DNA from: Paludibacteraceae bacterium
GTDB taxonomy: Bacteria > Bacteroidota > Bacteroidia > Bacteroidales > Paludibacteraceae
Assembly (NCBI GenBank): GCA_905235225.1
Contig: CAJOKE010000015.1
Coordinates: 1-64,000, forward strand
Length of the DNA: 64,000 bases
Direction of reading: 5' to 3'
The notes beneath the pieces are model-generated. The model was not told the DNA's origin, ran no database searches, and saw only the letters and a list, made by a program, of their open reading frames with translations. Shown in pieces: positions 17,861 through 27,900 of this stretch (position 1 is the first letter of the stretch; the number at the start of each line of letters is the position of its first letter). The translations under genes and the position numbers were made by a program.

Positions 17861-18886
17861 TTACCATTCGAGCAAGACCTTGCCGCATTTACCGCTGACC
17901 ATAACATCGAATCCCTTTTGGAAGTCATCAAACTTGAAGCGGTGTGTGATAACGGGCGAGAGGTCCAGTCCGCCGAGCAACATCTGCTCCATCTGGTACC
18001 ATGTTTCCCACATGCGCCGTCCTGTTATTCCTTTGATGGTAAGCGCATTAAAGATGACATCCGACCAGTTGACCTTGGTGTCAGATGGCAAGATTCCGAG
18101 TTGTGCGATATTTGCACCCTTATACATATGGGCAATCATATCATTGAACGCGGCAGGTGCGCCGGACATCTCGAGTCCCACATCAAAGCCATGAATGCCG
18201 AGTTTTTGCATCGCCCACTCTACTGTTTCACCTTTAGAGCCATCGACAGTGAGGGTTGCCCCCATCTTTTTGGCAATGTCCAAACGCAGCGGATTAATGT
18301 CCGTCACAACCACATGTTTGGCACCGGCATAGCGGCAGATTCCCGCCGCCATCGTTCCAATCAGTCCGGCACCGGTGATGAGGACATCTTCCCCAAGCAA
18401 AGGAAAAGCAAGTGCTGTATGGGTAGCATTGCCAAACGGATCCATGATAGCCGCAAAGTCATCAGGAATAGCGGGATTGAGTTTGACGACATTCGACTCA
18501 GGAATAGTAACATACTCAGCGAAACAGCCGTCCTTACCCATTATACCGACGGAGATAGTGTTCTCGCACACATGTCCCATGCCGCGCCGGCAGTTCCGGC
18601 AATGGCCGCAGACAATATGCCCCTCTGCTGTGACCCTTTCCCCGACAGTAATATGCTGTACACCTGAACCTATTTCCACCACTTCACCGACAAATTCATG
18701 CCCCATGATGTAAGGCGGTTTGCAGTGTGATTGAGACCACTCATCCCACTTGTACATATGCAAATCAGTACCACAGATAGCGGCTTTTTTGACTTTGATA
18801 AGGACATCATTCACGCCGACCTGAGGCATAGGCACTTCTTCCATCCAAATGCCATAATCGGGATATCTTTTGACTAATGCTTTCAT
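17861..18886 (-). CDS. tdh: L-threonine 3-dehydrogenase
   Basis: A 341-residue zinc-dependent medium-chain dehydrogenase that oxidises L-threonine to 2-amino-3-oxobutyrate with NAD+. It shows the catalytic zinc Cys in AAICGTDLHMY, the structural zinc cluster CGHCRNCRRGMGHVC, and the Rossmann motif ITGAGLIGTMAAG. The family signature with WDEW after the first Cys is present. The upstream gene, 5 bp away, is kbl, whose product uses this enzyme's unstable product, so the two make the threonine-to-glycine pathway. Confidence 0.95.
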   Translation of the reverse strand: MKALVKRYPDYGIWMEEVPMPQVGVNDVLIKVKKAAICGTDLHMYKWDEWSQSHCKPPYIMGHEFVGEVVEIGSGVQHITVGERVTAEGHIVCGHCRNCRRGMGHVCENTISVGIMGKDGCFAEYVTIPESNVVKLNPAIPDDFAAIMDPFGNATHTALAFPLLGEDVLITGAGLIGTMAAGICRYAGAKHVVVTDINPLRLDIAKKMGATLTVDGSKGETVEWAMQKLGIHGFDVGLEMSGAPAAFNDMIAHMYKGANIAQLGILPSDTKVNWSDVIFNALTIKGITGRRMWETWYQMEQMLLGGLDLSPVITHRFKFDDFQKGFDVMVSGKCGKVLLEW

Positions 18887-18891
18887 AGGTG

Positions 18892-20079
18892 TTATAATAC
18901 ATTTAGAGCTTTAGCAACCTTAATGAATGCAGCTATACCTTTATCCAATTGTTCGGTTGTGTGTGCGGCACTGAGTTGCACACGGATACGTGCTTGTCCT
19001 TGCGGCACAACGGGGTAATAGAAACCTGTTACATATATTCCCTCTTGCTGTAAAGCGGCCGCAAACTCCTGTGACAGCCGTGCGTCATAAAGCATAACGG
19101 CACAGATAGCGGATTGAGTGGGTTTGATATCAAATCCGGCAGCCTTCATGCGTGTAACGAAATAGTCTGTATTAGCATGAAGCCGATCCTGCAAGGTATT
19201 ATCGCGTGTCAGCAATTCAAATGTCTTGAGTCCGGCAGCCGCAATCATCGGCGGGATAGAGTTAGAGAAGAGATACGGGCGACTGCGCTGGCGCAGAAGG
19301 TCAATAATCTCTTTGCGTCCGGTAGTGAATCCACCGACAGATCCGCCGAATGCCTTACCGAGCGTGCCGGTAATAATCTCCACTTTACCGCGCATGTTAT
19401 ATAATTCGGTGACCCCATGTCCGGTTTTACCGACCACGCCGGCAGAGTGACTTTCGTCCACCATTACCAAGGCGTTGTATTTCTGTGCGAGTTCATATAT
19501 TTTGTCGAGCGGACAAACATTACCGTCCATAGAGAATACGCCATCGGTAGCAATGATACGGAAGCGTTGTGCCTGTGCGGCTATAAGTTGCTGTTCAAGG
19601 TCGGCCATATCGCCGTTCTTATAGCGATAACGCACGGCTTTGCAGAGGCGCACGCCATCAATGATCGAGGCATGATTCAGCGCATCGGAAATAATGGCGT
19701 CCTGCTCGGTGAGCAAGGGTTCAAACAAGCCACCGTTAGCGTCAAAGCATGCGGCATAGAGGATGGTATCTTCTGTACCAAAGAAATCGGAAACGGCTTT
19801 CTCGAGCTGTTTGTGTGTGTCCTGCGTTCCGCAAATGAAACGGACGGAAGCCATCCCATAGCCACGGGAGTCCATACGTTCTTTAGCTGCCTGAATGAGT
19901 TCAGGATTATCAGCAAGACCGAGGTAGTTATTAGCACAGAAGTTAATGACATCGACACCGCCTTCCACCTTAATGGCGGAAGACTGCGGTGTGATGATGA
20001 CACGTTCGTTCTTATATAATCCTGCATCCTTGATTTCTTGGAGAGTGGTTTGCAGGTGTTTTTGAAAATCGTTATACAT
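18892..20079 (-). CDS. kbl: Glycine C-acetyltransferase (2-amino-3-ketobutyrate CoA ligase)
   Basis: A 395-residue PLP enzyme of the alpha-oxoamine synthase group that cleaves 2-amino-3-oxobutyrate with CoA to glycine and acetyl-CoA. The Schiff-base Lys is in GTLGKAFGGSVGG (about residue 242); VDESHSAGVVGKTG and NFCANNYLGLADNP are typical. It is the first gene of a two-gene operon with tdh. Confidence 0.95.
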   Translation of the reverse strand: MYNDFQKHLQTTLQEIKDAGLYKNERVIITPQSSAIKVEGGVDVINFCANNYLGLADNPELIQAAKERMDSRGYGMASVRFICGTQDTHKQLEKAVSDFFGTEDTILYAACFDANGGLFEPLLTEQDAIISDALNHASIIDGVRLCKAVRYRYKNGDMADLEQQLIAAQAQRFRIIATDGVFSMDGNVCPLDKIYELAQKYNALVMVDESHSAGVVGKTGHGVTELYNMRGKVEIITGTLGKAFGGSVGGFTTGRKEIIDLLRQRSRPYLFSNSIPPMIAAAGLKTFELLTRDNTLQDRLHANTDYFVTRMKAAGFDIKPTQSAICAVMLYDARLSQEFAAALQQEGIYVTGFYYPVVPQGQARIRVQLSAAHTTEQLDKGIAAFIKVAKALNVL

Positions 20080-20123
20080 ACCGTATATTCGTTATGTGGT
20101 GATAACGTGATGTCAAACCGTTA

Positions 20124-21467
20124 TTAAATAATACCTTGCTCCAGCATAGCTTGCGCCACTTTCATAAAGCCGGCGATGTTAGCCCCTTTGACATAGTCCA
20201 CGGTACCGTCCGGGCGTGTACCGAAGCGCACACATTGCTCATGAATAGACTCCATGATATGGTGCAGTCTGTCATCTACTTCTTCGGCTTTCCAGTTAAG
20301 GTGCTGTGCGTTCTGTGTCATTTCGAGACCACTGGTAGCCACGCCACCTGCGTTAACCGCTTTACCCGGGGCAAAGAGTACGCCATTCGACTGGAAGTAA
20401 TTGATAGCACCGGGTTGGCAGCCCATATTGGATACCTCGCAGCAGCACCAGCATCCGTTTGCTTTCAGTTCTTTGGCATCATCTTCGCTCAACTCATTCT
20501 GGAAAGCGCAAGGCAGTGCGATGTCGCAGGGGACAGACCACGCTTTCTTACCAGCCGTGAAGAAAGCTTTATCAGGGAATTTATCCGCCATGTCTTGTAC
20601 TTTATTACGGTTGGATGAGCGCATAACAAGCATATAGTCAATCATTTCGGGTGTGATACCGTCAGGGATAGCGCAAACGCCGTCCGGTCCAGAGATAGCA
20701 ATGACTTTGGCACCCAATTCCGTGGCTTTCTTACAAGCCCCCCAAGCCACATTACCGAAGCCAGAGACAGCGACTTTCTTGCCAACGATGTCATGTCCGG
20801 CTTTTTTGAGCAAGTGCTGTGTGAAGTATAACGCACCATAACCGGTAGCCTCCGGCCGCAGGATAGAACCGCCCCAAGTCATGCCTTTTCCGGTCAGTAC
20901 ACCGGTATGGTATTCGCAGGCAAGCTTCTGGTACATACCATTGAGGAAGCCAATTTCGCGTCCGCCTACGCCGACATCGCCTGCAGGTATATCCTGGTCA
21001 GGACCGATGCAACGCCAAAGTTCCAGCATAAACGCCTGACAGAAGCGCATGATTTCGGCATCGGATTTACCGACGGGGTCAAAGTCGCTACCGCCTTTTG
21101 CCCCACCCATCGGGAGAGTAGTGAGGGCGTTCTTGAATGTTTGCTCAAATCCCAGGAACTTGAGCATAGAGGGGTTAACCGCTTTATGAAAACGCAACCC
21201 GCCTTTGTACGGACCGATAGCCGCGTTGAACTGTACACGGTAACCGAGGTTGGACTGCACTTGTCCTTTGTCGTCCACCCATGTCACGCGGAAGGTAAAG
21301 ATACGATCCGGCTCCACCATGCGTTCCACGATTTTAGCCGCTTCAAACTCAGGGTGTTGGTTATACACCTCTTCAATTGAATTCAATACTTCTTCCACCG
21401 CCTGGAGGTATTCCGCCTCACCGGGATGTTTCGCAGCCAGTTGCTGCATGATCACTTGTGTTTTCAT
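20124..21467 (-). CDS. gdhA: NADP-specific glutamate dehydrogenase
   Basis: A 447-residue hexameric-type enzyme making glutamate from 2-oxoglutarate and ammonia. Substrate-binding motifs are present (GPYKGGLRFHKAVN and PMGGAKGGSDFDP with the catalytic Lys), and the dinucleotide fold is KKVAVSGFGNVAWGA. Length equals the small NADP-type family. It is followed by kbl on the same strand with a 44-bp gap, so cotranscription with threonine catabolism is possible. No clear promoter is visible in the 52 bp upstream. Confidence 0.95.
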   Translation of the reverse strand: MKTQVIMQQLAAKHPGEAEYLQAVEEVLNSIEEVYNQHPEFEAAKIVERMVEPDRIFTFRVTWVDDKGQVQSNLGYRVQFNAAIGPYKGGLRFHKAVNPSMLKFLGFEQTFKNALTTLPMGGAKGGSDFDPVGKSDAEIMRFCQAFMLELWRCIGPDQDIPAGDVGVGGREIGFLNGMYQKLACEYHTGVLTGKGMTWGGSILRPEATGYGALYFTQHLLKKAGHDIVGKKVAVSGFGNVAWGACKKATELGAKVIAISGPDGVCAIPDGITPEMIDYMLVMRSSNRNKVQDMADKFPDKAFFTAGKKAWSVPCDIALPCAFQNELSEDDAKELKANGCWCCCEVSNMGCQPGAINYFQSNGVLFAPGKAVNAGGVATSGLEMTQNAQHLNWKAEEVDDRLHHIMESIHEQCVRFGTRPDGTVDYVKGANIAGFMKVAQAMLEQGII

Positions 21468-21519
21468 GATAAATTATGGTTTAATTGTATTGGTATTTTT
21501 TACAGATGTATCAAAGTTG

Positions 21520-23298
21520 TTATCGCACATACTTATGTCCGTTTTGGATTACAATACCATGGAATGCGGCATCCACTTCCTGTCCGAGTACATTGAACAT
21601 AGGTTGGGACAAATCGGGTGCAGCATAGAAGTGTTCAACGCCTTGTTCCTGTTGTTTGAACACGGCAGTGAACGTAGCATCTGCTGTAGCAGGAAAGACA
21701 CGCGGGTTGTCCTTGACACCGTCCGACCATTGGTCAAACACATATCCGTCATTAGGAAGGGCGGTGAGTGTCACTTCGGCGTTTTCGTCATAGACGCCTG
21801 CACCGGTAACCGTTCCCATTGTTTCATCATTGACCTCTGCCGTAATCATATATCGGGTCACGGGAGGCAGGTCAAAGTATGCGGTCAGCGTCATATCTTT
21901 TGTCATCATAATCTTGCGCGGGTTATCGGTATTATTGTCCGACCATTTAACGAAGATATAGCCGTCGGCAGGTACGGCCGTGATGATAGCCTCTGTATTT
22001 TCGGGATACTCTGTTTCTGTGACTTTCTGTCCGCCATTACCAATGACATATCCTTTGGCAGGGTCATTGACATTGACGATGAGTTTGTAGGTTACGCCTT
22101 TGTCCTCGGCAAAGAGAGCCACGAGACTGGTGTCCTGCGTAAGTTTGATGACACGCGGGTTTTCGGTATTATTGTCAGACCAGTTGAGGAAGATATAACC
22201 CTCGTTGGGGGTGGCTTCAATCTTGACATCAGAACCGCCGTCGTACTTACCGCCGGCAGTAACGGTTCCCATCTTTTCGTCATTGACGGAAGTGGTGACG
22301 GTGTATTTGGTCAAATCGTCAATGATGTCTTCATTAATAGCCTGAATGTTAGGGAACTGGTTCCATCCGTCAGCCGCTTTGTATGCCCCGACAGACTCGG
22401 CGGGAACATAGACAGGAATAGATTTATCGACGTTTTTGAAGGCAGGAGCATAACTAGGGAAGTGGCTACAATCCGGCACATCGACCGCCTTGCAGATGAT
22501 AGAAGTGAGGGAAGTGCAATCCGAGAAGGCTTGAGAGCCGAAGGATGTCACATTAGCAGGAATAACCACTGAAGTAATTCGTGTACAGGATGCAAAAGCA
22601 TTTGCCCTCAATGTGGTTACGGTTTCGGGAATGACGATAGCCCCTTTGGCAGCAGTAGAACAGAGCATGACTTCGGTTTTGTCCGTATCACCCTCAGGAT
22701 AAACGAGATAGCCATCCACTATACCATTGACATTTTTTGCACCCCAGCCGTAGTATTTATCTTTTTGCGGGGTACGTTTACCGTTATAGATGATATTAGG
22801 CACATTGACAAACGCCTTTCCCTGGCTGCCGATTTTTGGGAACTCTTCGGGGTCATATTGGACACTCTCAAACCATGTAGGAATGGTTATATCAATGAGT
22901 CCGGTGCAGTTATAGAAGGAGTAGTCATTGATTTTATCGAGTTTTCCGCCCTCTTCAAAGATGACTTTGTAGAGCATTTTGCAGTTATAGAAGGCATCCA
23001 TGCCGATGGTAGTGACGGATTTGGGAATGACGACCGTCTCGATAACCTCATTGTCCTTGAACGCCTCATAGTCAATGAGTGTTACGCGGAACTTGCCGGC
23101 ATCGCCAGCCTGAACAGGGGAAGGGATAACGACATTGGGGTTCGTACCTTCATAGCCTACGACTTTGCAGGTTGCGGCACCGGTGACCTCGTAAGAGACA
23201 TCGTTTTCGTCCACAAAGACATCGCCGACTGCGGCGAAGATATTAGCGGAATATACCAAGAGGCATAGTGCCAAGATTGAGAGAAAGATTTTTTTCAT
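21520..23298 (-). CDS. Exported BspA-like leucine-rich repeat protein with InlB-type B repeats and sorting tail
   Basis: A 592-residue surface protein: signal peptide (1-22), BspA/LRR_5 repeats (about 25-290, such as VIPKSVTTIGMDAFYNC), then three repeats of about 75 residues of the divergent InlB B type, each with the motif GY(I/V)F..WSD and NPR. The last 35 residues (SQPMFNVLGQEVDAAFHGIV and beyond) match the tail of two other proteins at 31640-34193, which points to sorting by a T9SS-like route. The role is probably adhesion or binding of host or plant polymers. Confidence 0.9.
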   Translation of the reverse strand: MKKIFLSILALCLLVYSANIFAAVGDVFVDENDVSYEVTGAATCKVVGYEGTNPNVVIPSPVQAGDAGKFRVTLIDYEAFKDNEVIETVVIPKSVTTIGMDAFYNCKMLYKVIFEEGGKLDKINDYSFYNCTGLIDITIPTWFESVQYDPEEFPKIGSQGKAFVNVPNIIYNGKRTPQKDKYYGWGAKNVNGIVDGYLVYPEGDTDKTEVMLCSTAAKGAIVIPETVTTLRANAFASCTRITSVVIPANVTSFGSQAFSDCTSLTSIICKAVDVPDCSHFPSYAPAFKNVDKSIPVYVPAESVGAYKAADGWNQFPNIQAINEDIIDDLTKYTVTTSVNDEKMGTVTAGGKYDGGSDVKIEATPNEGYIFLNWSDNNTENPRVIKLTQDTSLVALFAEDKGVTYKLIVNVNDPAKGYVIGNGGQKVTETEYPENTEAIITAVPADGYIFVKWSDNNTDNPRKIMMTKDMTLTAYFDLPPVTRYMITAEVNDETMGTVTGAGVYDENAEVTLTALPNDGYVFDQWSDGVKDNPRVFPATADATFTAVFKQQEQGVEHFYAAPDLSQPMFNVLGQEVDAAFHGIVIQNGHKYVR

Positions 23299-23329
23299 GC
23301 TGCTATTATTTTTCTGCGGTTATATATTG

Positions 23330-23506
23330 CTATTTCTTGCTAAGGAGATCCGAATGTGTTCCTGTTCTTGCCAATGAAACCAACCTAATTCGTTCCTGAA
23401 CATCATAATGTTTGATAACTTTTCGCAACAAGTCCAAATTATAGCCTCTCTTTTGACAAGTTTTAACATCCTTTTTGAACTTGCCGGTATAGTCTAATTC
23501 AAACAT
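23330..23506 (-). pseudogene. YafQ/RelE-type toxin remnant with internal deletion
   Basis: A 58-residue frame starts 1 bp after the antitoxin stop. Its first part (LDYTGKFKKDVKTCQKRGYN) and its last part (ARTGTHSDLL) match the two ends of YafQ-family mRNA endonucleases, but the central 30-35 residues are missing. These normally carry the GFRECHI.PDWLLIY core with catalytic His and Asp. The frame is intact across the gap, so the deletion was in frame. A working nuclease is very unlikely. Confidence 0.7.
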
Positions 23507-23507
23507 A

Positions 23508-23720
23508 TCAACCTAAAATTTGTTGAAAAAGCTCCTCTGTATTTTTTGCATGATAGACTTTGCCCTTTTTAATATCCTCAACGGCTTTTAATGTCTCATC
23601 ATTAGGGACGATTTCTTCATTTGGTTTAACAACCTTAATGCTTTTAATTCGTTGTAGCAACTGAATTGCGGAAAGTGCAAGTGCATCCGCAGGATTGTAT
23701 TTAATCGTTATTGTTTCCAT
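23508..23720 (-). CDS. Antitoxin of a YafQ-type module
   Basis: A 70-residue protein with a short N-terminal strand (TITIKYNP), a helix (ADALALSAIQLLQRI) and an acidic C-terminus ending YHAKNTEELFQQILG, as in small Bacteroidota antitoxins paired with YafQ/RelE toxins. It directly precedes the truncated toxin gene and so may be an orphan antitoxin. No clear promoter is seen in the 175 bp upstream. Confidence 0.65.
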   Translation of the reverse strand: METITIKYNPADALALSAIQLLQRIKSIKVVKPNEEIVPNDETLKAVEDIKKGKVYHAKNTEELFQQILG

Positions 23721-23895
23721 AGTTTCTATCTATTTTTTCTTTTACTTCACTTTCTTCGACTCTCCTGTTCACATTCACTTTATCTTTTTGCACCGATTTC
23801 TCGCCTATCGGGTGCAGTGTGGCAAGAGGCATAGTGCCAAGATATATATCATAATAATTCGATCATGCACTGTAATCACATTCTGATTCAGTACC

Positions 23896-24309
23896 TCAAA
23901 GAGTCTGAAGTATAGCAACAAACTCGTGAAGACTTATTACATCCACTCTCGGGAACGGTAAATTCTTCAATACATCAAAATGTTTGTCCTCGGTCACGAT
24001 ATATCGTGCATTACATGCAAGTGCGCAATCCACGAACTTATTATCATCCTTATCTGTTTGGATATAATTGTATCGGAAAAAGGTCTCAACGCGTTTTATA
24101 TATTCGCAATTGAGTAATGTATTAATTAATAGATTTGCCAATTGTTCATTATGAAAGCAATCTATCACTTTTTCTTGATACTCATATAGGATATCTTCCG
24201 TTACACATAGAGTATAGGCTCCAGAGAGCAGTTTATCCCAGACAATTCTAAGCGGCTTTTGAGTAAAAGCGACTTGCAGTAGCACATTCGAATCGAGAAC
24301 GATATTCAT
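23896..24309 (-). CDS. PIN-domain ribonuclease toxin
   Basis: A 137-residue PIN nuclease of the putative toxin PIN family. Conserved acidic residues are in MNIVLDSNVLLQ, CVTEDILYEY, DDNKFVDCALA and IVTEDKHF, so the metal site appears complete. The start at 24309 is chosen because it begins 1 bp after the antitoxin stop, the same spacing as in the neighbouring module; a longer frame from 24351 would overlap the antitoxin. The product should cleave RNA when freed from its antitoxin. Confidence 0.85.
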   Translation of the reverse strand: MNIVLDSNVLLQVAFTQKPLRIVWDKLLSGAYTLCVTEDILYEYQEKVIDCFHNEQLANLLINTLLNCEYIKRVETFFRYNYIQTDKDDNKFVDCALACNARYIVTEDKHFDVLKNLPFPRVDVISLHEFVAILQTL

Positions 24310-24310
24310 A

Positions 24311-24538
24311 TCAGTACGGAGTACGGAAATGGGTTGCAGCTCCGTGTTCAATTTGTTCTTCGGTCAATTCACCGCTGGCAAACATTGAAGCCTTCATATT
24401 TTCAAACTCAGACGCATAGAATTGTTCCAAAGCCTTCTTCAACCTTAGTTCTGCATCTTTCGTATTATTATAATTCAGCATACTAACCAGATGTAATTGC
24501 ATCGGGTTTAATCCATACTGTTGTTGAACGGCTTCCAT
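24311..24538 (-). CDS. Antitoxin partner of the PIN toxin
   Basis: A 75-residue, largely helical acidic protein (LNPMQLHLVSMLNYNN, then KKALEQFYASEFENMKASMF) encoded immediately before the PIN toxin. Size, acidity and position suggest the cognate antitoxin. A promoter lies 28-58 bp upstream. No DNA-binding domain is obvious. Confidence 0.65.
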   Translation of the reverse strand: MEAVQQQYGLNPMQLHLVSMLNYNNTKDAELRLKKALEQFYASEFENMKASMFASGELTEEQIEHGAATHFRTPY

Positions 24539-24565
24539 AATATGCCTCCTATTCTAATTCGGCGG

Positions 24566-24596
24566 CAAAGGTACAACAAAAAAAGGATATATGCAA
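24566..24596 (-). promoter_or_regulatory. Promoter of the PIN toxin-antitoxin operon
   Basis: On the minus strand, TTG (24596-24594), a 20-bp spacer and TACCTTTG (24573-24566). Confidence 0.65.
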
Positions 24597-24597
24597 G

Positions 24598-24623
24598 AAA
24601 AAAGTGCGGTGAGGCACTTTTTT
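24598..24623 (-). terminator. Terminator between the small peptide gene and the toxin-antitoxin promoter
   Basis: The stem AAAAAAGTGC / GCACTTTTTT with a 6-nt loop has A- and T-tracts on both sides and can end transcripts coming from the adhesin and peptide genes on the minus strand. Confidence 0.7.
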
Positions 24624-24723
24624 CTTAGTTTTGGGGGTGGCGAGATTTCGTGATAACGTGATTACGACAAGCAATCGGCACAGCATGGCGTATCACAAAA
24701 GGGGATGAGGTAGTCCGTGTGAT

Positions 24724-24843
24724 TTAGATCGGTTCTTCAGAACCACCTGTGGGAGTACCAAAAGGTTTTGAGCCACCGCAGATGGCATTGATTCCGACAA
24801 CGATATATTTTTCCGTGCGGGGGATATTATAATGTTTTTTCAT
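24724..24843 (-). CDS. Small 39-residue peptide with Gly-rich tail, unknown
   Basis: An ATG frame of 39 codons starts MKKHYNIPRTEKYIVVGINA and continues with ICGG followed by a Gly, Thr and Pro rich tail ending SEEPI. It lies 80 bp downstream of the giant adhesin stop and upstream of a good terminator, so it may share that transcript. The pattern (MKK, aromatic, Pro, then a hydrophobic stretch and a GG-rich tail) resembles small uncharacterised peptides of Bacteroidales, but no family could be confirmed. The GG after Cys could be a leader-type cleavage site; that is speculative. Confidence 0.45.
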   Translation of the reverse strand: MKKHYNIPRTEKYIVVGINAICGGSKPFGTPTGGSEEPI

Positions 24844-24923
24844 AATCATTAAGTTATTATACTATTCAGCAATTATAAGGATTTCAGATTTATCAGTGCC
24901 GCCGCTGCGGGGCAAGCGATTGA

Positions 24924-27900
24924 TTACTCAATCACTTGTCCCATAGCGTTATATTGTTTGCCATCGCGGATAATAATGAGTTGTCCGTTTTGCAGGAGTT
25001 TGAGCGTATTATTCCGGTCGGCATTGATGTTTTGCACATCGGTCGGAGTATCTTGGTATTCAACCAGTCGGATGGACATACCGCGACTTAAGCGAGGATT
25101 AGATGTAGCCGTAGTAAAGTATGCACGGAAACCTTTCACTGTATTTGCCGTTGCAGGCCAGTAGAGTTGGTTACCACGACCAAGATAGATGATGTTATAC
25201 GATGTTTCCGATTGTGCCTGCAGAGCGACATTATTAAATACGCCGTGGAAGGTCATATCTTCCGATACTGTTTCGGACGGAGAAGCTGCTGTGATGGTTA
25301 CGTTACGGAAGAACAACGGTTTGCCATTAGCGAGATTGCCATTATACATTACGAAGTAAGGAACACCCGCGGTAATAGCAGAGGTAGGCGCGATAGAAAC
25401 GATCAACTCGTTATCAGTATTAACTTCCATATAATCGAAGTACTTGACGGTGAAGTTATTCAGCGGGCATTGTGCATCCGCCAGTTGTTCAGCGGTCAAG
25501 TCAAACGGCAGAGTGAGGGTGTTATAGTATCCGTCAAACTGCATGGGTCGTGTGAGGAATACATCGAGTTGCTCGTTCATGAGTGAAGCGAGGCGTGATT
25601 CAAAGTCGGCCGTTCCATCCACGAAGGCGACACCGCGAGAAACGCGGACATCGTCAATACTGATGTAGGCATTTTGATCACCATTATTACTTGTTGCGCA
25701 GAAGAAGAACTGCACCTTCTTGTTATTGAACTTAGCGGGAATTTCGGCATGTTTCATAGTCCAATCAGCAATGCCGGTAAGTTCTGTGATGAGGTCTTCG
25801 CGAGCAATATCTTCAGCTTGGATTTGGACTTTGAAGTCGCCGCCGGTGGGGTTCTTGCACAGGAATGTCAAGAGGTTAAGCTGATCGCCCAATTGGATGT
25901 ACGGTGTAGCCAGTACGTTAGTGGCACCGACTTCATTGGTTACAGAATTGAAGCGCATTGCTTTGCTATATGAACGCCATTTATTATGATCCTCTGCAAT
26001 TGAACCTTCCGTATTATCCCAACACTCAGGAAGGGTAAAGTCTGCCAAGGAATTAAAGTTATCTTCGAACGGCAGCGCGAAGGTGCCGCAGGATGTACGG
26101 AAGGAGACTTTGCGCGGTTCGCTCTGGTTGAGTTCATCGCAGTAAGTGCGGACATAGAAGTCATAGGATGTAACCGCGGGCAGGTCTGTGAATGTCTTGT
26201 ACAGATCGGCGATAATATTTTCGTCATCCCAAACAGGTGTCTCGCCTTGCGGCACGAGGCAGAACTGGTATTGGGTGTTGGATCCACCGGCGGTCCAAGT
26301 GATTTTAACGTGTGTCTCGTCTTTTTCAGCGACAACGGGGTCAGCGGCAGGTTTGCGGCAAGTAATCGGATTGATTTGTACATCGTCCAAATAGAGATAA
26401 GAACTGCTATTGCCATAGTTACTTGTTCCTACAAAGAATATCTGTACTTTAGTGCCTGCTGAATAAGTTAGGGGAGCCTCTTGTTTGGTCCAATCAGCGA
26501 TACCTGTCAAATCGATAATCAAATTTTCGCGTGCGCCATCATTTACAGATATTAGCACTTTGTAGTCGCCACCTGTCGGGTTCTTCGCCCAGAAGGTGAG
26601 GTCTGCGTCTGCATTCAGAATAATCTGCGGGGTTGCCAAAACATTAACTACACCGTTGCTGACAGATTCTGAGTTATATCGCACACATTTGCCTTCATGT
26701 CCTGTAGCGAAATAACTCCATTTGCGGTCCGCACTTGGCGTGGTGGCATATGGAACAAGTTCCACTTCGCTGTTGTCCCAGCAAGCGGGGATTTCGCCGG
26801 AAGTGGTCAGACCATTGAAGTTCTCCACAAACGGATGCGTTGCATCGACGGTTGTGGGGTCGCAAGCAGTGGTAAAGGTCTGTGTTGCTTCGGCACTTTG
26901 TACACCTGCCGAATAGTACGAACGCACATAGACTGTATAGGTTGTGTTAGCAGCCAGTCCGCTGATGGCAGCGTTAAGTGCCGCAGTCGGTGAACTCCAT
27001 TCGGAGCCTGTTTGGCTGGTCTTCCACTGATATTGTACCGGGTACGTTACATCGGGAGCCGTCCAAGAAGCAGTTGCGCTGTTGTTGGTAATGCCGGTGA
27101 CGGTTACGCCTGTCGGAGCAGGAACTGTAGCCGTCGTGAAGGACTTGCTGACTGCCTCGCTCTGGTCGTCTGTGCCGCAGTACGAACGTACATAGAAATC
27201 ATACGTACCGGCAGCCTTGTCGGATATAGTAGCCGTCAGTGCGCTTGTAAGCGTAGCGGCACTCCAATTCGGTGTCTCGCCCGTAGGCACGCATATATAT
27301 TGATATTGTGTCTCGCCCTTGCCCGAAGCAGTCCAAGTGAAGGTTGCGCCTTCGGGGGTGATAGCACTCGCCTCATTAAGAGTCGGTTTGAAGCAAGAAG
27401 GAGCCAGATGAATACTCAGGTCGTCTACCCAAATTGCACCCTCTCCCCAATTTGCAGTTGTAAAGAATTGCAATGCGATAGTCTTTCCTTTATATGCGGA
27501 TAAGTCAATGCTTGCTTCTGTCAAGACACCCGGATCAGAATAGCTTGTAGAACCGCTTGCGGCGTATGAAGCACCTGCAACAGCATTAAATACACCGCCA
27601 TTCTCGGATACTTTGATTACTAATGGATCACAACTTGCTAAATGTGAATATTTGAACGTAAACTCATAATTCTTATCGGAAGGCAATGTGAAACTCGGCG
27701 TGTTAATAAGCGCGGTACCTACTCTCACGTTGAAGTTACGCATGTATATTAACTTATTGCCACTTGCAGTTACTACCCCCCAAACATATTTTGACGGAGT
27801 AGAGCCACCGGTATTCGAGAAACAAGTAGAAGCTGAGTTGTCCCAACATGCCACATTGGTTTCATTTGTCTCGTCTTCAAAATCTTCAGTCCATGGGAAT

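Larger units (their letters stand above)
23258..23843. repeat. 21-bp direct repeat flanking the first toxin-antitoxin module
   Basis: An identical 21-bp sequence occurs at 23258-23278, where it encodes the signal-peptide residues ILALCLL of the BspA-like gene, and again at 23823-23843 in non-coding sequence. The second copy reads in the same signal-peptide frame for a few codons, then hits a stop. It looks like the remnant of a second BspA-type gene start upstream of the antitoxin gene. Confidence 0.55.
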
